Positions 7,150 through 16,117 of a DNA stretch of 64,000 nucleotides are shown here, piece by piece. Origin of the DNA: Pseudomonas nicosulfuronedens (lineage in GTDB: Bacteria; Pseudomonadota; Gammaproteobacteria; Pseudomonadales; Pseudomonadaceae); assembly GCF_005877905.1 (NCBI RefSeq), contig NZ_SWDV01000028.1, positions 59,679 through 123,678 on the forward strand, in the 5' to 3' direction. Position 1 is the first letter of the stretch; every line of letters starts with the position of its first letter. A program made the position numbers and the translations under genes. The notes under the pieces are model-generated. The model was not told the origin of the DNA, ran no database searches, and worked only from the letters and a program-made list of their open reading frames with translations.

Positions 7150-8355
7150 ATGATGAAACAGCAACTTCTGGTTATTGGCGCGGGCTTCGGTGGACTGTGG
7201 AGCGCACTGAGCGCTGCCCGTCTGCTGGACATGCACAGCCGCAACGATGTGGAAATCACCCTGCTGGCGCCGCAGGCCGAACTGCGCATCCGCCCGCGCT
7301 TCTACGAACCCGATGTGCACAGCATGTTCGCTCCGCTGACCGAACTGTTCGAAGCCGTGGGCGTGCGCTTCGTCAAGGGCACCGCCGAGAGCATTGACGA
7401 GCAGTCCCGCAAGGTCGGCTACCGTGACGAAACCGGCCGCGCCGGCGAGCTGAGCTACGACCGCCTGGTACTGGCCAGCGGCAGCCAGCTGTCCCGCCCG
7501 CCGGTGCCAGGCCTGAAGGAATATGCCTTCGACGTTGACCAGATCGAATCGGCGGCGCACCTGGAAAGCCACCTGATGTCGCTGCGCAACCAGCCGGCCA
7601 GCCGCGCACGCAACACCGTGGTGATTGCTGGCGGCGGTTTCACCGGCATCGAGACCGCCACCGAAATGCCGGCGCGCTTGCGTGCCGTGCTGGGTGAAGA
7701 CCAGGACGTACGCGTGGTCATCGTCGATCGTGGAGAGCGTATCGGTGCGGTGATGGGCGACGGCATCCGTCCATCGATTATCGAGGCCTCCGACAGCCTG
7801 GGGATCGAATGGATCACCGGCGCCACGGTCTCCGCCGTGGACGCCAACGGCGTCACCCTCGCCGACGGCCGCCACATCGAGAGCAAAACGGTGATCTGGA
7901 CCGTGGGCTTCCGCGCCAGCGCGCTGACCGAGCAACTGACTGCCCAGCGCGACGGCCAGGGTCGCCTGCACGTAGACGGCAACCTCAAGGTGCGCGGACT
8001 GCAGAACGTCTTCGCCGCCGGCGACGTTGCCTACGCCGCCACCGACGACATCGGCAACTTCGCCGCGATGTCCTGCCAGCACGCCATCAGCCTCGGACGC
8101 CACGCCGGCAACAACGCCGCCGCCGACCTTCTCGGCGTCGCGCCAACCCAGTACCGCCAGCCCAAGTACGTCACCTGCCTCGACCTGGGCGCCTGGGGCG
8201 CCGTGTACACCGAGGGCTGGGACCGCCAGCTGAAGCTGGTGAAAGCCGAGGCCAAGGAGCTCAAGACGCAGATCAACACTGTTTGGATCTACCCGCCGGC
8301 CGCCGACCGCCGCTCCGCCCTGGCCGCTGCCGACCCGCTGATCCCCGTGGCCTGA
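7150..8355 (+). CDS. NAD(P)/FAD-dependent oxidoreductase, type II NADH dehydrogenase-like
   Basis: 401 aa. The N-terminal FAD Rossmann motif is VIGAGFGGLWSA (residues about 7-18) and a second NAD(P) Rossmann motif VIAGGGFTGIETATE lies near residue 160. The FAD-contacting FAAGDVAY comes near residue 293. This is the NDH-2/ferredoxin-reductase-like fold, which passes electrons from NAD(P)H to a quinone or another acceptor. CAGGAG precedes the tandem ATGs at 7150 and 7153. The MBL hydrolase follows after 79 bp on the same strand, probably as an operon. The acceptor cannot be read from sequence. Confidence 0.88.
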   Translation: MMKQQLLVIGAGFGGLWSALSAARLLDMHSRNDVEITLLAPQAELRIRPRFYEPDVHSMFAPLTELFEAVGVRFVKGTAESIDEQSRKVGYRDETGRAGELSYDRLVLASGSQLSRPPVPGLKEYAFDVDQIESAAHLESHLMSLRNQPASRARNTVVIAGGGFTGIETATEMPARLRAVLGEDQDVRVVIVDRGERIGAVMGDGIRPSIIEASDSLGIEWITGATVSAVDANGVTLADGRHIESKTVIWTVGFRASALTEQLTAQRDGQGRLHVDGNLKVRGLQNVFAAGDVAYAATDDIGNFAAMSCQHAISLGRHAGNNAAADLLGVAPTQYRQPKYVTCLDLGAWGAVYTEGWDRQLKLVKAEAKELKTQINTVWIYPPAADRRSALAAADPLIPVA

Positions 8356-8366
8356 TCTCCCCACCT

Positions 8367-8391
8367 GCACTCTCTCGCCCCGTGGGAGTGC
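8367..8391. other. Weak hairpin between oxidoreductase and MBL genes
   Basis: GCACTC and GAGTGC with a 13-base loop, in the 79-bp gap between the two plus-strand genes. There is no T-run. It might tune relative expression; weak evidence. Confidence 0.2.
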
Positions 8392-8434
8392 TACTGCCTG
8401 ATGGACTCGACCTAAAAGCAACAGGAGAACCACC

Positions 8435-9358
8435 ATGACCATGCACCTGAATACCTTCGCCCAGCCTGATGCCAGCTCCCCGGCCCAGGAGCTGGTGCCT
8501 TCGCGCTACGCGCTGCGTGTGGGCGAGATCGATGTGCTGGTGGTCAGCGACGGCGTGCTGCCGCTGCCGACCGAAACCATGTCGACCAACGCCACCCCGG
8601 AAGAACGCGCGGCGTGGTTCAAGGAAATGTACCTGGGCCCGGACATGTTCGACTGGGCATTGAACGTGCTGGTGGTGCGCAGCGGCGAGCAGACCATCCT
8701 GGTCGACGCCGGCCTGGGCAACCAGTTCCCCGGCTTTCCCCGCGCCGGACAGTTCCCCAAGCGCCTGAAGGATGCCGGCATCGAGCTGTCGTCGATCACC
8801 GATATCGTGATCACTCACATGCACATGGACCATATCGGCGGGCTGCTGACCGACACCGTTAAGAACGGCCTGAGCCCTGAGGTGCGCATTCACGTCACGG
8901 CCACCGAAGTCGACTTCTGGAAAATCCCGGACTTCAGCCTGACTGAAATGCCGCAGCCGGTACCGGATGTCCTGCGGCGCACTGCCAACGAATTCATGGC
9001 GCATTACGAAAGCCGGCTGCACATCTTCGAAGACGAGTACCCGGTGGCACCGGGCGTGGTGGCGAAGCTCACCGGTGGCCACACCCCCGGCCATTGCATC
9101 GTCTATGTCGATTCCGCCGGCGAACGCCTGACCTTCGCCGGCGACGCGCTGTTCCCGGTGGCCTTCGACCACCCGGAATGGCACAACGGCTTCGAGCACG
9201 ACCCGGAAGAATCGGTCCACGTACGCGTGCGCCTGCTGCGCGAAGCGGCGGCCAGCGGCGAGCTGTTCGTCGCCACCCACCTGCCCTTCCCCTCGATTGG
9301 CCGCGTCGCCATCGATGGTGATGCCTTCCGCTGGATCGCCGGTTTCTGGGATTACTGA
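8435..9358 (+). CDS. MBL-fold metallo-hydrolase
   Basis: 307 aa. It carries the dinuclear metal motif THMHMDHIGG (HxHxDH, about residues 128-137), a downstream histidine in TGGHTPGHC and the bridging Asp in TFAGDALFP. The length and the segment before the metal site resemble the methyl-parathion-hydrolase/lactonase-like branch, but the substrate is not deducible. The start has a good RBS (CAGGAG, 8 bp). It follows the FAD oxidoreductase and is followed by a terminator-like hairpin, so the two-gene unit probably acts on one compound class. Confidence 0.88.
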   Translation: MTMHLNTFAQPDASSPAQELVPSRYALRVGEIDVLVVSDGVLPLPTETMSTNATPEERAAWFKEMYLGPDMFDWALNVLVVRSGEQTILVDAGLGNQFPGFPRAGQFPKRLKDAGIELSSITDIVITHMHMDHIGGLLTDTVKNGLSPEVRIHVTATEVDFWKIPDFSLTEMPQPVPDVLRRTANEFMAHYESRLHIFEDEYPVAPGVVAKLTGGHTPGHCIVYVDSAGERLTFAGDALFPVAFDHPEWHNGFEHDPEESVHVRVRLLREAAASGELFVATHLPFPSIGRVAIDGDAFRWIAGFWDY

Positions 9359-9375
9359 TCGCCAGTGTCCGACAA

Positions 9376-9406
9376 CCCCGTTCCGCTCGCGTGGGACGGG
9401 GTCTTT
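9376..9406 (+). terminator. Rho-independent-type terminator after MBL gene
   Basis: CCCCGTTCC pairs with GGGACGGGG (one G-T pair) over an 8-base loop, followed by TCTTT. It begins 18 bp after the MBL stop. Confidence 0.7.
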
Positions 9407-9486
9407 GCGTTATCCGGGGCCTGCCATCGTCCCTTCGACAGCCCCTGCCCTGGAGCGAGCAGGAAACCGGCCTCTTCGGCGAGCGT

Positions 9487-10008
9487 TCAGTTGCCGCTGG
9501 CGACGGCACGTTCGCCAAAGCCAACCCTGGGTACGGCCCGACCGTATCGGAGGAAGAAGTCCTCGGCCCGCGCGGCTATCTCCCCATGCCGCCCTTCCAG
9601 GGCCAGGCGCATCAGCTCGATCTGCAGGTCTTCCTGCTCCACCATGTAGTCCAGGAACGTGGACGCTCCGGTTGGTCCGACCTTCCGCAGATCGCGCAGC
9701 CAGCCGGCGTAGGCGATGGTTTCCCGGTGGACGTAAGCCACCAGCGACCGCATGAGGAAGCGCGGTACGGAGGACACCAGCCGGGCCTTGAGCCGGGTGG
9801 CGATCCCCGGTGCAGGGTCCAGCCCCCAGATCAGGGCCGCCGCCTCATAGCGCCGGGCGTTGAGGACCTCCAGGTCCCAGTAGGTTTTCCAGAAGGCGAA
9901 CCACGCATCCCCCTCCAGGCGCCCGGCCATCCGCCGGACCGTGATGAGGGCGAAGGATCGGTTGGCCAGCTCGTGCCTGAACCCCTTGAGAAACGCTTTG
10001 CTCGGCAT
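9487..10008 (-). CDS. Hypothetical protein
   Basis: 173 aa starting MPSKAFLKGF; the start at 10008 is preferred over 10050 because TGGAGATGC sits just upstream and 10050 lies inside the previous gene. It is basic at the N-terminus, with no signal peptide or clear transmembrane segment. I do not recognise the family. It lies 29 bp downstream of the quinone reductase on the same strand, so it is probably co-transcribed. Confidence 0.7.
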   Translation of the reverse strand: MPSKAFLKGFRHELANRSFALITVRRMAGRLEGDAWFAFWKTYWDLEVLNARRYEAAALIWGLDPAPGIATRLKARLVSSVPRFLMRSLVAYVHRETIAYAGWLRDLRKVGPTGASTFLDYMVEQEDLQIELMRLALEGRHGEIAARAEDFFLRYGRAVPRVGFGERAVASGN

Positions 10009-10037
10009 GGTGCATCTCCAGTATCGACGGTGAAGGG

Positions 10038-10781
10038 TCAGGGCAGGCACTCGGGGGATTCGCTGGCGCCGCGCGCGCCGTCGCTCCGCGGGCGAAGAGC
10101 CGTGTCGAAATCATCCAGCGAGGGGAACACCAGCGGCTCGCGTGCATCCAGGGTCAGCAGGTGCTCGCCATAGGAGGTGAGGTAGTCCCAGCGCTCCGTC
10201 TCGCTGATGTAGGGGACGTGATAGGCGATGAAGGGCGGCAGCACTTCGAGGCCGACGTAGGCCAGCATGCCCTGCTGGATCGGCCTCAGCAGGGTTTCGA
10301 TCTCGCCATGCACGCAGCCCTTGCCGAACATGTGGCTCTGGCCGCCGAGGGTGAAGGCCAGCATCGCGCGCTTGCCCTTCAGGCCGCCGCGGTCATAGAT
10401 GCGCCGCCCGCCGTAGCAGAGGCCGGAGACAAACACCCGATCGATCCAGCCCTTGAGAATGGCCGGCATGCCGAACCAGTAGATCGGGAAGCTGAAGATG
10501 ACCAGGTCGGCCCATTGCAGCTTCTCCAGCTCTGCCTGGATGTCCTCGGCCAGCGTGGCGTTCTGCAGGTTGTGGCGCTGTTCGAGGGCGTACACCAGGT
10601 ACTCCTGGTTGGCTCGGCTGCCGAAATCCGCGGCGCTGGCGACGGGGTTGAAGCGCTGGGCGTAGAGGTCGGACACCCGTACCTCGTGCCCCTCCTCGCT
10701 CAGCACGACGACCGCCAGGTTCTTCATCGCGGCAGTGAATGAGCCGGGCTCGTTATGGGCATGCACAATCAGGACGTTCAT
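10038..10781 (-). CDS. NAD(P)H dehydrogenase (quinone), flavodoxin-fold, NQO1/MdaB-like
   Basis: 247 aa. The flavodoxin-like fold opens with MNVLIVHAHNEPGSFTAAMK (FMN/FAD phosphate loop), and FSFPIYWFGMPAILKGWIDR is the signature of two-electron quinone reductases of the NQO/KefF/MdaB family. It likely reduces quinones or quinone-like electrophiles with NAD(P)H in the cytoplasm. It lies 63 bp downstream of the YCF48 gene with a GC hairpin between, so read-through from the upstream cassette is possible. The last 25 residues are low-complexity and poorly conserved-looking. Confidence 0.88.
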   Translation of the reverse strand: MNVLIVHAHNEPGSFTAAMKNLAVVVLSEEGHEVRVSDLYAQRFNPVASAADFGSRANQEYLVYALEQRHNLQNATLAEDIQAELEKLQWADLVIFSFPIYWFGMPAILKGWIDRVFVSGLCYGGRRIYDRGGLKGKRAMLAFTLGGQSHMFGKGCVHGEIETLLRPIQQGMLAYVGLEVLPPFIAYHVPYISETERWDYLTSYGEHLLTLDAREPLVFPSLDDFDTALRPRSDGARGASESPECLP

Positions 10782-10823
10782 GGTGGCTTCCAGACTTTCG
10801 ACGTTGGATCAGGAGGGTGGAAA

Positions 10824-10839
10824 CCGGCCCCGAGGCCGG
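10824..10839 (-). other. GC-rich hairpin between YCF48 and quinone-reductase genes
   Basis: CCGGCC-ccga-GGCCGG, 6-bp arms, immediately after the YCF48 stop. It has no strong T-tract, so it may be an attenuator rather than a full terminator. Confidence 0.35.
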
Positions 10840-10844
10840 CGGAT

Positions 10845-11786
10845 TCATTGGGCAATGACCCCGGCGGGGCCGAACAGCAGCAGGTGTCCGTCCGTGCGCG
10901 GCGCCAGGGCTGAGAGGTTCAGGCGGTCTTCGCGCTGGACGGCGCTGAAGCGCTCCAGGCGGCTGTCGGAAAGCGCCAGCAGGCCGCCGTTGCCAACCAG
11001 CGCGACACGCCCGTCGGCCAGCTGAGCGACGGCGGTGATCGCCTCGTGGCTGCCGCTGTCCAGGCTCTGCCAGCGTTCTCCCTGGCGATCACCGAGCAGC
11101 ACCCGGCCACTCATGCCGGCCATCAGCAAGCGCCCGTCGCGCAACCCGGCGCCACTCCACAGTGACCCGCTCGCCCCGGTGTCCAGCGCCTGCCAGCTCT
11201 CGCCGTGATCGAGGGAGCGGTACGCATGGCCTGCCTCCCCCGCGATGAAGAGGCCGCCACTGCGCCCGGCAAAGATATGGTTGAGGTGGAAGTCATCGCC
11301 TTCGGCGCTGACCACCAGCGGCTGCCAGGTTCTGCCGCCATCACGGGTTTGCGCAGCGTAGCCGTAGGCGCCCACGGCAATGCCATGCTGCGCGTTCTCG
11401 AACAGCACCGAGAGCAGCACCGGTCGGCTTTCCAGCCGTGCCAGCACGGACCAGCTCTCGCCGCCATCCTCGGTATGCAGCACCACGCCGCCATGGCCCA
11501 CCGCCCAGCCCTGGCGCTCGTCGACGAAGCTCAGCGCTGTCAGCAGACTATCGACCGGAACGCTGCGGGCCTGGCGCCAGTGCTCGCCATCCTCCGACAG
11601 CACGACCACGCCCTGGTCACCGGCCGCCACCAACCGTTGCCCGGCTCGGGCGACCGCCACCAGGGGCGCGTGCTCGGCGCTGGCCAATGCGATGGCGGGC
11701 ATCTCGTCCTCGGCCGCGCTGAGGCCGCAGGAAACCGTCACGGCCAGGGCGGCCAGGAACAGGCGGGGGAATCGAATTCGGGTCAT
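10845..11786 (-). CDS. YCF48/BNR-repeat beta-propeller protein, exported
   Basis: 313 aa with an N-terminal signal peptide (hydrophobic LFLAALAVTVSCGLSAA). Repeated blade motifs such as GWAVGHGGVVLHTEDGGESW and GIAVGAYGYAAQTRDGGRTW are typical of the photosystem-II-stability/YCF48-like family, which forms seven-bladed propellers that scaffold protein complexes. It is the last gene of a DUF1329 - DUF1302 - RND - YCF48 order that recurs in Pseudomonas and other Gammaproteobacteria. It starts 16 bp after the RND gene and probably acts as an accessory to it in the periplasm. Confidence 0.85.
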   Translation of the reverse strand: MTRIRFPRLFLAALAVTVSCGLSAAEDEMPAIALASAEHAPLVAVARAGQRLVAAGDQGVVVLSEDGEHWRQARSVPVDSLLTALSFVDERQGWAVGHGGVVLHTEDGGESWSVLARLESRPVLLSVLFENAQHGIAVGAYGYAAQTRDGGRTWQPLVVSAEGDDFHLNHIFAGRSGGLFIAGEAGHAYRSLDHGESWQALDTGASGSLWSGAGLRDGRLLMAGMSGRVLLGDRQGERWQSLDSGSHEAITAVAQLADGRVALVGNGGLLALSDSRLERFSAVQREDRLNLSALAPRTDGHLLLFGPAGVIAQ

Positions 11787-11802
11787 CGGCTGCCCTCCTC
11801 TC

Positions 11803-14163
11803 TCAGTGCGCGATCAGGGGCGCACGGACTGGCCCCCGACGCGGAATCAGGATTTCCAGGACTACCGCCAGGGCTGGCAGCAGGGTGATGGCCATGAGCA
11901 TGTTGGCCATGAACATGAAGGTCAGCAGCAGCCCCATGTCGGCCTGGAATTTCAACGCGGAGAAGGACCAGGTGGCGACGCCGACCGAGAGCGTCAGTGC
12001 AGTGAACACCGTGGCCACGCCCACTTCGCGCAGCGCCCGCTGGAACGCCTCGGTGATGTCGCGCCCCTGCGCCAGGTGCATCTGCAGGCGGTTGTAGATG
12101 TAGAACGCGTAGTCCACGCCGATGCCCACGGCGAGCACCATCACCGGCAGGGTCGCCACGGTCAGGCCGATGTCCAGCGCCTTCATGAACCAGTAACCGA
12201 GGAAGGTTGCCAGGGTCAGCGGTACGCAGCAGGCGACCATCGCCCGCCAGTCGCGGTAGACGAGGAACACCAGCAGGACGATGGTCAGGTAGACGTAGAG
12301 CATCATTGGCAGCTCGGAGGATTCCACCACCTCGTTGGTGGCCGCCTGCACACCGGCATTGCCGCTGGCCAGGCGCACGTTCACAGCATTCATCGCGTGG
12401 CCTGCACGGTACTGTTCGACAGCCAGAACCACCCGTTTGAGGGTGCTCGCCTTGTGGTCGGTCAGGTACAGGTTGACCGGCAGCAAGGTGCAGTCGGCGT
12501 TGTACAGCCGCAGGGCTTCGGGTACCTGGCGCACGGCTTCGCCGAGGGACAGTTCGTCCTGCGGCAGCGCCGCCCACTTCGGGTTGCCCTCGTTCACCCC
12601 GGAGGCCGACAGCTTGGTCAGCGCCGGCAGCGACTGCGCCGACAGCACGCCCGGCACGTTGCCCAGGTACCAGGTCAAGCGGTCCACATAGGTCATCACG
12701 TCATGCCGGTAGCAGCCGCCGGACGGGGTCTCCACGGCCACGGTGAACAGGTCCAGGCCGAGCGCGAAATGGCTGACCACGCTCTGCACGTCCTGGTTGT
12801 AGCGCGAGTCCGCATGCAGCTCCGGCGCGCCCGGCAGCACGTGGCCGACGTGACGGCCCTGGCTCTGCCAGACCGCCAGCACCATCAGCCCCAGGCACAG
12901 CAGCGCGCCAAGGGTGGCATTGCGCGGCTCGGCGATGCGCCCGAGGCGGACCATCAGACCGTCGCGCCCGGCCCGCAGCCGTTCGATGCGCGCCACGTAC
13001 GCGGCGTCGTAGCGGAAGAAGCTGGCCAGCACCGGCAGCATGATCAGGTTGGTAACGATCTTGTACGCCACCCCCACCGAGGCGGTGACAGCCAGCTCGT
13101 GGATCATCGGGATCGGCACCAGCGCCAGGGTGGCAAAGCCGACGAAGGCGGTGATCAAGGCCAGGGTGCCGGGGATGAACAGCCCGCTGAAACTGCGCCG
13201 CGCCGCCGTCATGCCGTCGGCGCCGGCGCAGACCTCCTTGGAGATGAAGTTGACCTGCTGCACACCGTGGGAAACGCCGATGGCGAAGACCAGGAAGGGC
13301 ACCAGGATCGCCAGCGGATCGAGCCCGTAGCCCAGCAGCGTGATGGTGCCGAACTGCCAGACCACCGATACCAGCGAGCAGAACAGCGGCAGGAAGGTCA
13401 GCTTCCACGAGCGGGTGTACCAGAACACCGCCAGCGCGGTGAGCACGAAGGCCAGGCCGAAGAACTCCACCACGCTCTTCGCCCCGGCGCCGATATCGCC
13501 CATCTGCTTGGCGAAACCGATGATCTGCACGTCATAGTCGGCGTCGGAATACTGGGCACGTACTTCCTTTTCCAGGCGCTGGCTGAACTCCAGGTAGTTC
13601 AGCGGCTTGCCGGTCTGCGGATCCGGGTCCGCCAGCTCGGCCACCACCATGGCGCCGGAATGGTCGTTGGCCACCAGGCTGCCGACGAAGCCACCGATCA
13701 GCGTGCGCTCGCGGATAGCGGATATCGCGCGGTCATCCAGCGTGCCTACGGTGACGTCGCCGCCAACCACGTCCTCGGCCTTCATGCCCTCTTCGGTGAT
13801 CTGCACGGCGCGGGTGTTGGGCGTCCACAGCGAGGTCACGCTGCGCCGGTCGACGCCGGGCATGAAGAACAGCGTCTGCGTCAGGTCGTACAGGCGGGTC
13901 ATGGCCTGCCTGTTCCAGATGTCGCCGTGTTTCGCGTGCAGCACGACGATGATGCGATTGGCGCCGAACAGCACGTCGCGGTACTGGTTGAAAGTCTTGA
14001 TGAACGCGTGCTGCTGCGGCAATTGCTTGTCGAAGCCGGCGGACATTTCCAGGCGCGATGCGAAGGCGCCCATGAACAGGGTGATGACGGCCAGCAGGCC
14101 GAGGGTCGCCAGCCGGTGGCGGAAGAACAGGCGCTCGAGCGCCGACACCAGAAAAGCCAACAT
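11803..14163 (-). CDS. RND-superfamily (MMPL-type) exporter
   Basis: 786 aa. It has two repeated halves, each with an N-terminal TM helix, a periplasmic loop of about 190 residues and a five-helix bundle, as in MMPL/HpnN-type lipid exporters rather than AcrB-type drug pumps. The conserved TM4-like segment ILVPFLVFAIGVSHGVQQ and its second-half counterpart VMVLAVGIGVDYAFYIYN are visible. The start at 14163 (MLAFLVSALE) follows GAGG; the longer reading to 14214 lacks support. It sits between the DUF1302 porin-like gene and YCF48. It likely moves a hydrophobic substrate across or from the inner membrane; the substrate is not known. Confidence 0.9.
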   Translation of the reverse strand: MLAFLVSALERLFFRHRLATLGLLAVITLFMGAFASRLEMSAGFDKQLPQQHAFIKTFNQYRDVLFGANRIIVVLHAKHGDIWNRQAMTRLYDLTQTLFFMPGVDRRSVTSLWTPNTRAVQITEEGMKAEDVVGGDVTVGTLDDRAISAIRERTLIGGFVGSLVANDHSGAMVVAELADPDPQTGKPLNYLEFSQRLEKEVRAQYSDADYDVQIIGFAKQMGDIGAGAKSVVEFFGLAFVLTALAVFWYTRSWKLTFLPLFCSLVSVVWQFGTITLLGYGLDPLAILVPFLVFAIGVSHGVQQVNFISKEVCAGADGMTAARRSFSGLFIPGTLALITAFVGFATLALVPIPMIHELAVTASVGVAYKIVTNLIMLPVLASFFRYDAAYVARIERLRAGRDGLMVRLGRIAEPRNATLGALLCLGLMVLAVWQSQGRHVGHVLPGAPELHADSRYNQDVQSVVSHFALGLDLFTVAVETPSGGCYRHDVMTYVDRLTWYLGNVPGVLSAQSLPALTKLSASGVNEGNPKWAALPQDELSLGEAVRQVPEALRLYNADCTLLPVNLYLTDHKASTLKRVVLAVEQYRAGHAMNAVNVRLASGNAGVQAATNEVVESSELPMMLYVYLTIVLLVFLVYRDWRAMVACCVPLTLATFLGYWFMKALDIGLTVATLPVMVLAVGIGVDYAFYIYNRLQMHLAQGRDITEAFQRALREVGVATVFTALTLSVGVATWSFSALKFQADMGLLLTFMFMANMLMAITLLPALAVVLEILIPRRGPVRAPLIAH

Positions 14164-14249
14164 GGAATGCCTCGATACGGCGGGTGTCGCAGGCGGCGGG
14201 TCACGCGGGAGCAACGCGGCTGACCCGCCGCCGACGAACCAGGGCTGGA

Positions 14250-16097
14250 CTAGAACGAGTAGGAGAGATTGCCGCTGATGAAGTCACGGTCGGCCATGAG
14301 ATTGGTGTCGCCGCCCCCCCAGAACTGCACCCACTGCAGGCCGCCCTTCCAGCGGTCGCGGTAGTTGAACAGCAGCGAGGTGCTCAGCGACTTGCGCCCT
14401 TCCACGAACGGCATGGCGTTGGGCGTGGTGCCGTTCACGTCGTGGCTGAAGTCGAGCTGCGGGGTGACCGTCACCCCGCTGCCGAACAGGTTGGGATAGT
14501 TGACGCCCATCTCGGTGACGTAGCCCCAGGAGGTCCTGTCCGGCAGCGAATAATCCGGCATGGCATAGGGCACCTTGCCGGAGGTATCCAGGCCGGGGTA
14601 ATGGGTGACCACTGCTTCGGCCAGCAGGAAGGCATCCGAGGCCCCGAGGGCCTCGGGGATGAAGCCCAGCGGATCGTTGCCGGAGAAGGTGTAGATGGCG
14701 TTCAGGTCCGCCTGCCACTTGCGCTCGTTGACGAAGCCCCGGTTCACGCCGGTATCGAACACGCTGTATGGGTTGTAGACGCCGGTCAGGCCTTGGCCGA
14801 AGGGGACGGTCGGGTCGATGCCGACGCTGTCCTCGGGGCGGTAGGACAGCTCGCCGGCCACCGCCACCGGGCCGACCATGGTGCTCATGGACAGGCCGTA
14901 GAGATCCTTGTCCTCGCCATAGTTGATGAAGTAGTTGTCCACTACCAGGTTGTTCGGATCGGTCAGCGCCGTGTAGCCCACGAAGGGCACCTTGTCGTGG
15001 TAGCGCTGGTAGAAGAAGCCGAACTCGGTGCCGATACTCTCGGCGCTCCAGCGCAGCGCGACGCCGTACTGGCCGCTGTTCTTCGCCTCGCGCTCGCCGG
15101 CATAGGGCACGGCGAGGCCGGCACCGACCAGATCGGCGTGGCTGACGCCGGTGTTCAGCGGGTCGCCGCAATGACCGGTCGGGGTCGCGGCGCAAGTGCC
15201 CGGCATCAGGCCCTCGACGTAGTTCGTGGGGTAGTAGATCGCCCGCCGGCCCTCGCCCACTACATCGCTGGTCGAGTAGTAGGTGCCCACCGGATCCAGG
15301 GCATAGGCGTTCCACTTGAACTGGTAGTAGGCCTCCAGGCTCACGGTGTCGGTGAGGCCGACGTTGAACGAGGCCATCGGCGCCGGAATGAACACCTCCT
15401 TCAGCTGGGTACCCGGTGTGTGGTACTTCGGCAGGCTGAGGGCGTTGATCTGGTTGATCCCGCCGGGCACGAAGATTTCCGCGCCCCAGCTGATGACCTG
15501 GTTGCCTACCTTCACCTTGGCCGGCATCTCGCCCAGGTCGAAGCTTTTCGCCACCCAGAGATCGAGCAGGTCGAAGCGTTCGGTGGCGTCGCGTTCGGCC
15601 TCATCGTCCAGGTCGGTGCGCCGGGTGTTGTCCATCCTGAAGTCCTTGGCCCAGGCAACGCGGCCGAGGGCGCTCCAGCCATCGCCGAACTTCAGGCTCA
15701 GCTCGTGGGTGCCCTTGATGACGCTGGAGAACACGTCGTGCTTGGCGTAGTTCAGGTCGCCGTCATCGGAGTTGCTGTAGTTGATGTCCGCGTTGGCGTA
15801 GCCATTACCGCGCGCCGGGTTGTAGTAGCGCCCGAGTTCGGTATTGGAACCGGTGTTGCAGCCGCCATTGTCGCTGCCCAGCAGGTGGCAGTCGGGTGAC
15901 TGCAAGCGCGAGGCGAAGCCATAGGACAGCGTGGAGTCGAAGCTGCCGGAAATGCCGTCGGCGCTGCCGAACAGGACGGCGAAGCTCGGTGGCGCCCAGG
16001 TCAGGCCGGAGGCGATGGCGACGGCCAGCGCCAGGGTCTTGCGCGGGCACGGGGCCGCCTGCAGCGCCGGGGCGCCGCACGGTTTGTCGATCTGCAT
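14250..16097 (-). CDS. DUF1302 outer-membrane beta-barrel protein
   Basis: 615 aa. N-terminal signal (TLALAVAIASGLTWAPPSFA), then an aromatic-rich beta-strand pattern ending in SGNLSYSF, a terminal Phe as in outer-membrane barrels. The N-terminal region matches the DUF1302 family (LFGSADGISGSFDSTLSYG). The start at 16097 has GGAG 8 bp upstream. DUF1302 and DUF1329 genes almost always occur together and are often found next to catabolic genes for hydrophobic compounds. It begins 20 bp after the DUF1329 gene, so the two are co-transcribed. It probably provides the outer-membrane step for the RND partner. Confidence 0.9.
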   Translation of the reverse strand: MQIDKPCGAPALQAAPCPRKTLALAVAIASGLTWAPPSFAVLFGSADGISGSFDSTLSYGFASRLQSPDCHLLGSDNGGCNTGSNTELGRYYNPARGNGYANADINYSNSDDGDLNYAKHDVFSSVIKGTHELSLKFGDGWSALGRVAWAKDFRMDNTRRTDLDDEAERDATERFDLLDLWVAKSFDLGEMPAKVKVGNQVISWGAEIFVPGGINQINALSLPKYHTPGTQLKEVFIPAPMASFNVGLTDTVSLEAYYQFKWNAYALDPVGTYYSTSDVVGEGRRAIYYPTNYVEGLMPGTCAATPTGHCGDPLNTGVSHADLVGAGLAVPYAGEREAKNSGQYGVALRWSAESIGTEFGFFYQRYHDKVPFVGYTALTDPNNLVVDNYFINYGEDKDLYGLSMSTMVGPVAVAGELSYRPEDSVGIDPTVPFGQGLTGVYNPYSVFDTGVNRGFVNERKWQADLNAIYTFSGNDPLGFIPEALGASDAFLLAEAVVTHYPGLDTSGKVPYAMPDYSLPDRTSWGYVTEMGVNYPNLFGSGVTVTPQLDFSHDVNGTTPNAMPFVEGRKSLSTSLLFNYRDRWKGGLQWVQFWGGGDTNLMADRDFISGNLSYSF

Positions 16098-16117
16098 GTG
16101 CTGTTCTCCGGGCCTGA

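Noticed and set aside
11380..14223. 947-codon plus-strand open frame opposite the MMPL-type exporter
   Set aside because: Antisense shadow with no protein-like features; the minus-strand exporter is complete.
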